Of a stretch of 64,000 bases of DNA, positions 43,281 to 55,000 are shown in pieces. Location of the stretch: the NCBI GenBank assembly GCA_964030475.1, contig CAXIPT010000003.1, positions 6,950,511-7,014,510 on the forward strand, given 5' to 3'. The notes under the pieces were generated by a model. It made no database searches, had not been told where the DNA came from, and saw only the letters and a list, made by a program, of their open reading frames with translations. The position numbers and the translations under genes are program-made. Numbering within the stretch: position 1 is the first letter of the stretch; each line of letters starts with the position of its first letter. The stretch comes from Tethya wilhelma (Eukaryota; Porifera; Demospongiae; Tethyida; Tethyidae).

Positions 43281-43908
43281 TAAGCCTCGGCACGTGCGTA
43301 GCACGTGCAGAGGATTACGGTAGTCGTTTTGTCTGTCTGTCTGTCTGTTCCATCGAAATCTCAAGAAAGGCAGCTCTAGCGACAAAATTGATGGCACTTA
43401 CGTTCATAACTCTGAATGATCTTGTAAACATATGTGTTTTGCTGTCCAAAACACTGTAGTTGCTGAGATTTGAGGCTTTTGTGCTTCTTTGAGCGCTTTG
43501 CTTCCAGGCCACGCCTACTGATTTGGTGTGCGTTATCTAGAATTTGTGTTGAATTGAAGCACAGAAGCAAGACAGGCAGGAGTTGGCCTGCTTTCTATGT
43601 AAGCATATGGGACATGCATACATTTTTACATAATTGTAGCCTGTGAGCTAATGCATCAGTGGACTATTGGACAGCAGCTGCACAGGTGAGCATTCCAATA
43701 CATGTATAATCATAGCGGCAAAGCTCATCTGGTTCATCATCTGTGACATTTGCTGCTTCATCACAGTTAGCTACACCCTGTATGTGGCTAACCTGGGCCA
43801 TCATATTATAAGCAAAGTTTTGTCCGTGTGTGTGTGTGTGTGTGTGTGTGTAACGGAGGGTCACCGGAAGTGATGCAACCTCGAGCTAAAACGCTACTTT
43901 TTCTTTGG
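42900..43908. repeat. 1,009-bp inverted copy of 38116-39124
   Basis: Paired positions sum to 82024 throughout, so there is no length difference. Open frames in both copies have identical translations (for example 38160-38360 and 43664-43864). Both copies end at Ns. This is the expected signature of two overlapping contigs, one placed backwards. Confidence 0.9.
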
Positions 43909-43909
43909 N

Positions 43910-44127
43910 AGTGATAATGTTAAAACTTCATGAATATTAATTTTATAATTTGGAAAATTTGTAAATTGTAATAGAAAGGTTATATTTTGAGGAAATGTAA
44001 TAATATTTAGCAAAGAAGGTAGTAGATTTAGTCATTTTTGGTTGTTTTGCTAATTGACCCAGGCCTTAATAGCGTAGAGATATACTGTAGCAATCATAAA
44101 TGATTACTCATCTAATGTTATACATAC
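43910..44127. other. Short contig, no gene recognised
   Basis: AT-rich sequence leading up to a partial exon at 44128, enclosed between two Ns (43909 and 44160). Confidence 0.5.
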
Positions 44128-44141
44128 CATCATTATCAGTC
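44128..44141 (-). CDS. Last bases of a further Calx-beta second-half exon
   Basis: The minus strand reads ..TDNDG followed by a GTATG donor, the usual end of second-half exons here. Upstream of it the sequence passes into a (CA)n run and the contig ends. It suggests a fourteenth domain downstream of the array. Confidence 0.4.
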
Positions 44142-44328
44142 ACACACACACACACACACNATTGGTGAGGCGTAGGAAGCTGAAAAAGCAACCAAAAGGA
44201 AGGCAAGATCGAGCGCTTGCCAATGGTGCTTGAAACTCGGAAATCGGTTGGATATTTAGAAAGTTATTCAAGTTTTTCTACCGGCATTCTCAAACCAGAT
44301 GGACTTGCAAAACACAAAACAGGCTCAC

Positions 44329-44801
44329 CATCATTGTCTGCCAGGCCTACAGTCGCAACTGCTGAGCCAGAGGCCACCGTGACCTCTCCCGAGGTTCGTG
44401 CTATCGTCAGCTCGTAGGTCTCCATCCCTTCAACCAGTGCGTCGTCATTGATGGACACCGTCACGTCCTGGGTGTCGGCATCATTGCTGCCTGCTGTGAA
44501 GGTCACTGTGGTCGTCTGCAGGGTAAAGTCCGTACCACCGCCTGCAGCTGTAATGGGTCACGCACTCGTGTGAATAGGTTAATTGCAACAACCAACATTC
44601 CACCGTGAGCCATGCCTGAAAGGGCACATCGAACAGCATTAATCCTCTTACCTGATCCTCCACTCACGGTCACACTGAATTCCGCAGCAGCAGCCAGGGA
44701 ACCGCCTCCAGGAGCGGTGGTCAGCGTCACAACGGCAGCCACTGCCGCGCCCATTCCTTCACCTGGTGGGGAGGAGGCTGTCGCCATGCTCACAGAGGCA
44801 G
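44329..44801 (-). CDS. Array domain 13 (identical copy of domain 12)
   Basis: Exons 44652-44801 and 44329-44541 have the same translation as domain 12 and lie 793 bp downstream. Either a very recent tandem duplication of a whole domain, or the overlapping end of a contig left unmerged, since the block starts directly at the N at 44160. Confidence 0.75.
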
Positions 44802-45944
44802 CTGTACGTGCGTGACAAAGAAAAGGGACCCAACATCATCAATTAGTCACCTTCACCAGCTAAAGTCGAGCTGGTTTGAGAATGCCGCCGGAAGTGAATC
44901 AGTGGGATTCACAACCATACTTTTTTTCTATGGGACAAAATAGCTAACTTTTGATTGGTGAGGCGTAGGAAGCTGAAAAAGCAACCAAAAGGAAGGCAAG
45001 ATCGAGCGCTTGCCAATGGTGCTTGAAACTCGGAAATCGGTTGGATATTTAGAAAGTTATTCAAGTTTTTCTACCGGCATTCTCAAACCAGATGGACTTG
45101 CAAAACACAAAACAGGCTCACCATCATTGTCTGCCAGGCCTACAGTCGCAACTGCTGAGCCAGAGGCCACCGTGACCTCTCCCGAGGTTCGTGCTATCGT
45201 CAGCTCGTAGGTCTCCATCCCTTCAACCAGTGCGTCGTCATTGATGGACACCGTCACGTCCTGGGTGTCGGCATCATTGCTGCCTGCTGTGAAGGTCACT
45301 GTGGTCGTCTGCAGGGTAAAGTCCGTACCACCGCCTGCAGCTGTAATGGGTCACGCACTCGTGTGAATAGGTTAATTGCAACAACCAACATTCCACCGTG
45401 AGCCATGCCTGAAAGGGCACATCGAACAGCATTAATCCTCTTACCTGATCCTCCACTCACGGTCACACTGAATTCCGCAGCAGCAGCCAGGGAACCGCCT
45501 CCAGGAGCGGTGGTCAGCGTCACAACGGCAGCCACTGCCGCGCCCATTCCTTCACCTGGTGGGGAGGAGGCTGTCGCCATGCTCACAGAGGCAGCTGTAC
45601 ATGACAAAGTGGTTGTGTAAAGCACAGCAATCATCCAAAGAATTTCCAACCTTCATTGTCTGCAATGTTTACGCTAATGGTGCCTGTAGATACTCCTGCT
45701 TGTCCTGAAGTTACTGCAACAGACAAAACATAGCTCTCTGTTCCTTCGACTAGGGTATCTTCTAACACTGTCACCATGACATCTCTGGTTGTACTGTCAC
45801 CCGATGTAGCAGTAAATGTTACTGATGTGGTATCCAATGAAAAGTCTGCACCTGAAACAACAAAAAACTTTCTTGACCAATAGCCCTGCTACACTTATAG
45901 ATCTATTTGAGTTACTAATTATACACTCATTATAGTAAATATTA

Positions 45945-46001
<57 letters not shown>

Positions 46002-49000
46002 AGAAGTCGATGAAAGGAAACTTCAAAGCTTTTACAAAGGCGAACCACTTAATCCATTATAGATCAAAGTACCGACCACTTCAAAATTCATTATGGGATA
46101 TATCCCGTGCCGACTTGCCGACACCGCACGCGCTATCGTGGTTACGCGCAGTTACTAGCTAATTCGCGCAATCATAAACTATTCTTTTTACCCTTATTCA
46201 ACCATCTTTACTACTGAAAACGAGCAGTGGTTCATTGTATTTTATACTAGAATCGTTTGGTTAGGTGTAGGGAAATAGTTAGGATCATTGTTGGCAAGTC
46301 AATGCATACTTGCAAAATCATAGTAATGTATATGCAATTTGAACTAGCCCAACATTTACCAGTAGCTGTTTCACTTCCACCAGTCATCACAGAAACACTG
46401 ACAACCACTTCTTCCACCAGTGTAGCAGTAGTCGGACTGGTCGTCAGCCTTACTACTGCACCTATTCCTGTGCCATCTCCTTCACCTGGTGGTGTGCTAC
46501 CTGCTTCAATACTTATGGTTGCAGCTAAAGTTAATAGATAATAAATGCCTTATCATAACAGCTATTATAAGAGCTGTACGAATTCACTTATTAAAATTGG
46601 ATTGATACAAACCATCATTATCAGCTATGTTGACTGTGATCATATTTGCTGCTCCAATAGTAGCTGGCCCGGAACTCACAGCAACTGATAAAACATAACT
46701 TTCTGTGACTTCAATTAAAGTGTCATCAGTTACTGAAACTAAGACATTCCTGTTAGCACCATTCCCTAAGCCAGATGCAAAGTTCACGCTTGTGGAGGTG
46801 AGTGTAAAGTCTGCTCCTAAACCAATCAATTGAGTTCACAAAATTAATAATAATATAGTCAACAAATTTCAATAAATCACATGATGCATGGTTGTTGCAT
46901 GACTTCGAGCACTGGATGACTGACAAAGGTAAATAATTAATTTTGTAACAATCAAGTCTTCCATCATTATCATTTCAGAAATATAGTAACACACAACAGA
47001 TGCTTAGCCTCAATCTTACCAGTTGCAGTTCCACCAGACACCACAGTTACACTCAAAGTAACAGGTTGACCCAAAGTGTCCGTAGTTGGATTGGTGGTCA
47101 TCGATAACATTGCAGCGGCTGCTCCTGAACCAGCTCCCTCACCAGGTGGGGATGATACACTTTGAAAATTAATTTCAGCAGCTATAATATTATAGTAAAC
47201 AAATTGAGACATATATACTTATCCACACATGACAGAACATTACAATAAATATAAGCTTTTGTAAGTTCCACTGCTATAATATCTATGATATTACTTACCT
47301 TGTTCATTATCTGAAATGCTTAAAGTAAGAACACCAGTTACTACACTGGCTAATCCTGAAGTCGTTGTTATTGACAACAAATAGCTTTCTGTGCCCTCTA
47401 TAAACATGTCATCTACCACATTTACCATGATATTCATGGTTGTATCGTGGGCTGTTGTGGCAGGAAATGTAATTGATGTTGTAAGAAGTGAAAAATCAGT
47501 TCCAGCTGCAAGTGATAGTATAAACATGTGTTAAGAAACGTACAAGTTATACGTAATAAGTTTTGTATAATTATGCCTACACTGATTCTATATAATACTT
47601 ACAGACTGCATCTCCTCCACTCATCACAGCCACACTCACTGCAACTGAATTGACTATACTACCACCAGCTGGATCTGTTGTGAGCCTCACCAGTGCAGCT
47701 ATGCCTGTACCATCTCCTTCACCTGGTGTCGAGCCTACCCCTTCTATGCTGACAAGTGCAACTGTATGTGCACAAAAAGGAGAAAATAATAATTATTTAC
47801 TAAAGCAGTTATAGGTGTACAGCTGTAAAGTTATGTACTATAATTATACAAGTTGTATAGGATGCCACAATTAATGAATTACTCATTAAATTTAACATGA
47901 TTGTACAAAAAAAATTAAAAATAAACTTGAAAAGCTTTCAATTTTTGGAACATATTGTATAGCCGAAAATATTGACAGGGATTTTAATTGGATGGTTTGA
48001 TGGTCAAAGTCCAAATCATCAAATTTAAATCCGCCAATATTTTGGGCGCCACATATGAATGTATTATGCGCACGCACAAATCGTCAAACTTAAATTTGTC
48101 AATATTTTTATTTCACGTTCTGCGGAGCAAACTGTCAAACTTTTTGACCGTCAATATTTCCGGCTATACGTATGAAGGCTCCCATATGCACAATGTCAAT
48201 TAGAGATGCATGCCAAATGCATGGCAAAGCAGTGATTACCTACAAAGTGCATGAGATGGTTCTTGCTAATATAGCGGGAAATTTTTGCTGGTCTAAATAT
48301 CTTTCACAATGGTCATTTTAACCTTGTTTAAAATCTTTTTCGTGATCAGATTGGACTGCAAAAATTGCGAAAAATGCAAAAATTTGAACCCTGCAGAACA
48401 TTTCCTGTTGCTATACAGTATACCAACATAATGCAAATCCCAGCTGTTATGTACACATGTACATGCATATTCAGACAGTTTCATATATCAACAATAGCTA
48501 TATAATATTATTCCGACTCAGACGATGAATGCAGATATACTGCAGCACTAGCTGGGTCTGTTGTGCAGAGACTCCGGGCCTGTTAGCCCATGCAAGACTG
48601 TAGTTATTCTTGGACTATAAATCAATACGGTGCATGAATTTCAAATGATATATGCATTCTGGCCAGCAATAGGTGTTTGCTCGTTTGAAAATACAACAAT
48701 TCAATGCATACAACCATGCAGTATTTTTGACAGTAAACTTTCATTATACCAGCAGTCCACAACAACAAATTTTTCACTCCTCACTATAATACCGTCATTG
48801 TCCTCCAGGTTGATAATATCAATGTTAAGTGGTCCAATCGTAGCAGGTCCAGAAGCCATCGATACAGATATGACGTAGTTTTCTGTACCTTCTACCAGGG
48901 AGTCATCAACTGGAACCACATTAACATCCTCAGAGTCCAAATTTCCTTCCCCAACATTAAAGGTGTACATTGTTGGGTTGACACTGTAGTCGACAGTGAC

Positions 49001-52000
49001 TGAACAGTAAACAAAACAACAATAACAAAAAAAAGGGATGACATGGCATGTATGTAATAATAAGGTAATAGTTATATGCTTAGAATCCTAGCTCCATTGC
49101 TTCAGCCTAACCTCAATAAGGATTTAAAATTCACAGAGAAACAAACTGAGAATGACTAGTTACAATTAGATCATACTCTGAGCAGTTTCAATTCCAAGGG
49201 CAAGTTCAGTTACAGTCACTACAAGACTAGTGGCCAATGTGGCAGTCGTTGGGGTAGTGACCAGCACCAGCTGCACAGCTGTTCCAGGAGCACCTTCACT
49301 TGGTGGTGTTGCTACTGAACTCAAAAGTATTACAGCATCTGCATGTATGATTGTGTGATAAAACATGACACAAGTAGCATACTGCTACAATCTGCAAATT
49401 TACATGTACTTAATTGATACATATGCATATATCCTCGTACCTAGGCTCTCTCCTTTGACCTTTCACTCACGGAAAGGAAGGAGAGAATTGAAAACTACTC
49501 ACATCATGTACATGAGCCTAAAATTAATAAGCATGGGCAAAATTGACCACAATCTACGTGCTAATCTAGATTTACTTCCTCAAGTTCAGGGCAAAGAAAC
49601 AAACTGTATTTTGTTGGTAGTGCTCTACTGTAGCACTCAACAGCAGGGTGAGTTTACTTGCTAGCATAATATTATATTTAGTATCATAACATCACTTAGT
49701 AGCTATAGCAGTGTGCTTGTAGTGCACGCACTATAGCTATTTGAGAGTAAATTAGAGTTCAATTGACTAATCATAAGGAAAAAAAGACGCTGGTATACGT
49801 TTTGAAATATAACTTACATTAAACAATTTAGTATGTACCATGTTCGGACTCTCTTAGAACATAGACTTAGCGTTTGTTTCAGTGAAGCTAAATTCTGAAG
49901 TATGGCCACCTCGGACACAAAATGCGTGGCAGTCCAATCACTTGCTTGTGAATGGCCACACTCATAAGTAGGTTCTTCCTAGGTTAGAACTATCCTTTTC
50001 ATTACATGCATGCATGACATGAGCTCCCAGTTAGTTCTTGACCTTTACATGGCAAATGTATGGAGAGCACTGTAATAATTTGCGGTCGGCGTCTGTACAA
50101 CCATTCAGCTCCAGCTGAGCACGCAGCGTTCTTGCACAACAATACTGTCACAACTGACTCAGAAATTTTGAGAGACTGAAAATACAGCCCTAGATCATTT
50201 CTTTTATACGAATCAATACAATAATAGCCTCAGGCTGGACACAAATTACAGAACAATAGACTAACATAATAACAATGGCATATGTTACATCCTACTATGC
50301 GTTCACAATAGTGTTACATGAAAGTCTTTTAAGTACAGTCTACAACAAGCACGCTTTGCTAACCATGACACATGACACACACACACACACACGCTGTGAC
50401 ACACCATCACCGACTGTACAACACTAACTAGATCTTCTGACAAAAAGAAGGAAACATGAAGGAGCGAAGCTAAGAAGTACAAATCTCAGCAACCAGGACA
50501 GTAAAAAAAAAAGTAATCTTAAAACATTATTCAGATCAAAAATGTATAAGCACTATCAATTTTGTTGCTAAAGCTGCCTTTCTGGAGATTTCATTGGAGT
50601 GGACAGACAGACAGACAGACAGACAGACAAATTAAAACAAGTAAACTCACGCACCAGCACACACACACTGTCCCCTCTGGACAGCTACACATGCCTAAGT
50701 CTATCTGGTTTGAGAATGTTTCTAGGATATAATTACATGTCTAAATATCCAACTGATTTCAAAATTTCAAGCACCATTTGAAAGCGCTCATTATACTCCA
50801 TTCTTTTTATTTCTTTTCCAGCTTCCTACGCCTTACCAGTCCTATTTTTTCCCCCATAAGAAAGGTATTGCATGAATCTCATTATTTTACTTCCAGCAGC
50901 ATTCTTAAACGAGATAGACTTAATCACAGCATCACTAATGTGCATGCAGACCTCGAGAACACACATTTTGGAGCAAACAGTACATTAGTCTACACACTGC
51001 ATTGGAGTACGATACTCACTATCATTGTCTGCTAGGTTGACAGTAGCCATGGCTGTGTCCACTGTGGCTACTCCAGAGGTAAATCCTATCGACAGCACAT
51101 AGCTCTCTGCCCCTTCAATCAGGGTATCATCATTAATGGACACCATCACATTCTCAGCAGTGCCATCACCAGCTGTGCCTCCCGTAAAAGTCACTGATGT
51201 CGTCGTCAACTCATAGTCTTGTCCAGAACCCTCTGCATGCATGTAGGTAGGATTGGATCAACAAGCACAGCTACTCCATGAGTGAAGGAGGAGAGCACAC
51301 TAGACAATACTTTACCTGCGGCAGTTCCTGAGGCACCCTCCACAGTCACACTGAATACTGCATTATCTTCCAGCATCCCACTTGATGGAGTAGTGCTCAG
51401 TGTCAAAACTGCCCCAATTCCTGAGCCACCTCCTTCACCTGGTGGGGAGCCTCCTGGTGTAATGCTCACAGAGGCAGCTGTGACAAGAGGGAAAGAGATA
51501 GAGTAAGTCAACATCCATTACGATAATATTTATTTCCTTCATCAAAAACCGCCTTCCATTAGTAACCACTACCCTTAAATGTAAATGGAAGGCTTTTGTC
51601 ACTGCATGCCCTCCAATTGTTAATGTATCTCAATTAGAGCCCATTGGTGGGGAATCCAGCATTAATGGTGGACAGGGTGGTCTGACTCAGTAAATAGTGA
51701 TGGTCTGCAACAAACCAAGGCAGTCTCAGGAAACCATCACTTGGAAGCGTTGCTAAAGACTAGTGTAATACAATGAATTGGTTTGAACCAATTTTTGAAA
51801 AGGATCGAATCCAAGCTGCTAGGGTTTCAAATTCACTTTTAAGATTAAAAGCCTACAGAAGAAGACATGTAAACACTATACGACACAGTACCAACTCAGG
51901 TGCAATACAACTACTATGTACATTTCTAATCTTCATGAGTGATACAATTATATAATTATGTAGCTGTCAAAGTTATTGTCGCTGCCCGCAGTAATTGACA

Positions 52001-55000
52001 CTCACAAATTAACCCCAACTTTTTTCTGCACAGTACAGCTACAGCATCTGATCATGAAAATACAATAATAAACTAATACTGGCTTGCAAGCATGACAGTC
52101 CTTTCAGTCTCAGGACAACTACCCGATATAATTAAGCATGACCTTGAGGATGACCAAAGAACATAGAACTCACCATCATTGTCTGTAATGGTGACAGTGG
52201 CCAGAGCTGTGTCCACTGTGGCTGCTCCAGAGGTTCTTGATATTGACAACACGTAGCTCTCAGTCCCTTCAACTAGGAGGTCATCATTTATGGACACCTG
52301 TACATTCATGGTATCAGTATCACCATTTATGCCTCCTGCAAAAGTCACTGATGTTGTCGTCAGCTGATAGTCTTGTCCAGAACCCTCTGCATGTGGATAT
52401 GGTTGTGTGCGACTACATCAATAAGCATCCTGCCATTCAATGAGTGAAGGAGGAGAGCACACTAAACAACATCTCACCTGTGGCAGTTCCTGATGCACCC
52501 ACCACAGTCACACTGAATTCCGCATTATCTTCCAACATTCTACTACCAGGTGTAGTGCTCAGTGTCACAACTGCCCCAATTCCTGAGCCACCTCCTTCAC
52601 CTGGTGGAGAGCCTCCTGCTGCGATGCTTACAGAGGCATCTGCGATGGGAGGGATATTACGGACAGTTAGCTCATTCCTACTACCATACATAATTTTCAA
52701 ACTAGTTATATTAGTAGAACCTAGAGGGTGCTAATAATTTACATTAGCCAGTAATGAGCATGCACACCCACACACACAGTCATACCTTCATTGTCTGCCA
52801 GGCCGACAGTTGCAACAGCTGAGCCAGAGGCCACCGTGACCTCTCCCGAGGTTCGTGCTATCGTCAGCTCGTAGGTCTCCATCCCTTCAACTAGTGCGTC
52901 GTCATTGATGGACACCATCACATTCAAAACATCGGTATCGACAGCTGTGCCTCCTGTAAAGGTCACTGATGTTGTCTGCAAAGTAAAGTCGAGTGCTGCA
53001 CCCTCTGTATATATAGACACAGATACAATATGATCAAAATAGCGAACACCTTAGCACTGCGCTACTAACTAAACGAGAAGAGCACACTATCAACAACATG
53101 TTTCTTTTTCAATTTCACACACCTGCGGCGGTTCCTCCAGTCACAGTCACACTGAATACTGCATCATCTACCAACATTCCACCTCCAGGAGTAGTGCTCA
53201 GTGTCACAACTGCTCCAATTCCTGAGCCACCTCCTTCACCTGGTGGGGAGCCTCCTGCTGCAATACTAACAGAAGCATCTGTGATAGGGAAGAGAATCAA
53301 ATGAAACTTACACTAGAGATCACACACCACAATGAATTACACACACAAGCATGAATGCAATATCCCTCCAGAGGGAAGGCAGTACAACAGAATTAGAGGA
53401 GCATGTACATCAATGCACACAGGCTTACCATCATTGTCTGCCAGGCCGACAGTTGCAACAGCTGAACCAGAGGCCACTGTGACCTCTCCCGAGGTTCTTG
53501 TGATCGACAGCTCATAGGTCTCCATCCCTTCGACCAGTGCGTCGTCATTGATGGACACCATCACGTTCTGGGTGTCGGCATCATTGCTGCCTGCTGTGAA
53601 GGTCACTGTGGTCGTCTGTAGAGTAAAGTCTGTACCACCACCTGCAAGTTATAGGCACATACATGCCAGTAAATGGAGCAGCCTACCACTGTCTACTCAA
53701 GAACAAGCAACATTGATTTCACTTACTTTGGGCTGGCCCTGCTATCACGCTCATACTGAATTCTGCAGCAGCTGTCAGAGAACCACCTCCAGGAGTGGTG
53801 CTCAGCGTCACGATGGCAGCAGCTGCCGCGCCCATCCCTTCACCTGGCGGGGAGGTGACTGTCGCCATGCTCACAGAGGCAGCTGTGATAGATGTACAAA
53901 CAAACCGGTACATTATCATCCAATAAACACACATAATTACCAGGCTCGCAGCCAGTGGATCACCTGACCCCACTTTCAAAATTTATATGATATTCATATA
54001 TTTAATGATTCACTGACAGACAGTGTACATGTCACACTATGCAAGTCCGAGACTGAATTTCAATGTAAATATGAGATTCTGAGACATGTACTGGGTAATT
54101 ATAGGGACCCCAGAATCACCTGCATGACTTACTAATACAATCATGCCCGCGACAGCAGGCAAGCACTACTCAACCCCCCTTTACAAATCCTGGCTACAGG
54201 CCTGAATGTGCAACAAAAAAAATCATAAAAACAAGCACAGACCCACAAACCACCTGACCAAGAAGGGCAGAAGACTCACAAACACAGACTCATTTACCAT
54301 CGTTGTCTGCTAGGTTGACAGTGGCAGTAGCTGTGCCCACTGTGGCTTCTCCAGACGTAGCTGCTATTGTCAGCTCATAGCTCTCCAACCCTTCAACAAA
54401 AAGGTCATCATTTATTGACACCATAACATTTGCAGTGTTGGTATCAGCAGCTGTGCCTCCAGTAAACGTCACTGATGTTGTCAGCAGAGAAAAGTCTGGA
54501 GCACCAGCTGCAGCAATATACATACAGACACGTAGCAGTGTTTATTACAGCATGATTGTGTGTGTGAGTCTGTAGCCTCGTCCCCAAGTCCTCTGTATGC
54601 TGTTAGCTATTGCTAAATAGTGATTTATTACATCGACAACCTTAATTTACTGGACATGTTTTTTTGTTCGAAATATAAGATAATTGTAAAGATTGTCAAC
54701 CAAAACTAGGAGCACAAAGAAGGCCTGGTGAGGCCTGCCTCTGCCAGGAAAAGCACACCAAACAACATTCGTTACCTGTTCCTCCACTCACAGTCACACT
54801 GAATTCTGCATTAGCTGCCAGTGTACCACCTCCAGGAGTCGTGCTCAGTGTCAAAACAGCAGCAACAGATCCTGTAGCACTACCTTCAGCCGGTTGAGCA
54901 GGGGCTGGTGCAATGCTCACAGAGGCAGCTACGATCAGGAGGGATAGACAAACTCAAAAGTGACCATTAATTTTACATGCTAGAGTACTTAAGGTAAGTT

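Larger units (their letters stand above)
40340..43908 (-). mobile_element. Large DUF6589/XPG-like transposon, second part (contig reversed)
   Basis: The outer end TGAAGGCACTGATGGTGC starts at 40340 after a target AA. 40340-41102 is a diverged version of the nested element's internal sequence (for example GGCCAACTCCTG-like, GATAACGCACACTAGATTAG, AGCGCTCAAAGAAGCACAG). At 41103 the 18-bp core repeat begins, followed by the 3' part of the element and the frame 43280-41622. From 42900 the sequence repeats the end of the left contig. Two layers can be read: a core element with GCAGTCAC ends inserted in a TGAAGGCAC...GAGGCTT element, itself inserted in satellite DNA. Confidence 0.75.
44161..45600 (+). 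repeat. 647-bp direct duplication with 793-bp period
   Basis: 44161-44807 equals 44954-45600 as far as can be read; all open frames in the two copies translate identically. The first copy starts at an N inside the 239-bp MITE, and the 146 bp between the copies include the missing left part of that MITE. Confidence 0.9.

Noticed and set aside
44217..44417. Plus-strand frames opposite the Calx-beta exons (also at 45010, 53098, 54.. and elsewhere)
   Set aside because: They are antisense shadows of the Calx-beta exons, open because of codon bias in the sense strand.
45797..46048. 83-codon minus-strand frame with a poly-Phe run
   Set aside because: The Phe run is the translation of the 54-bp poly(A) tract in the opposite strand.
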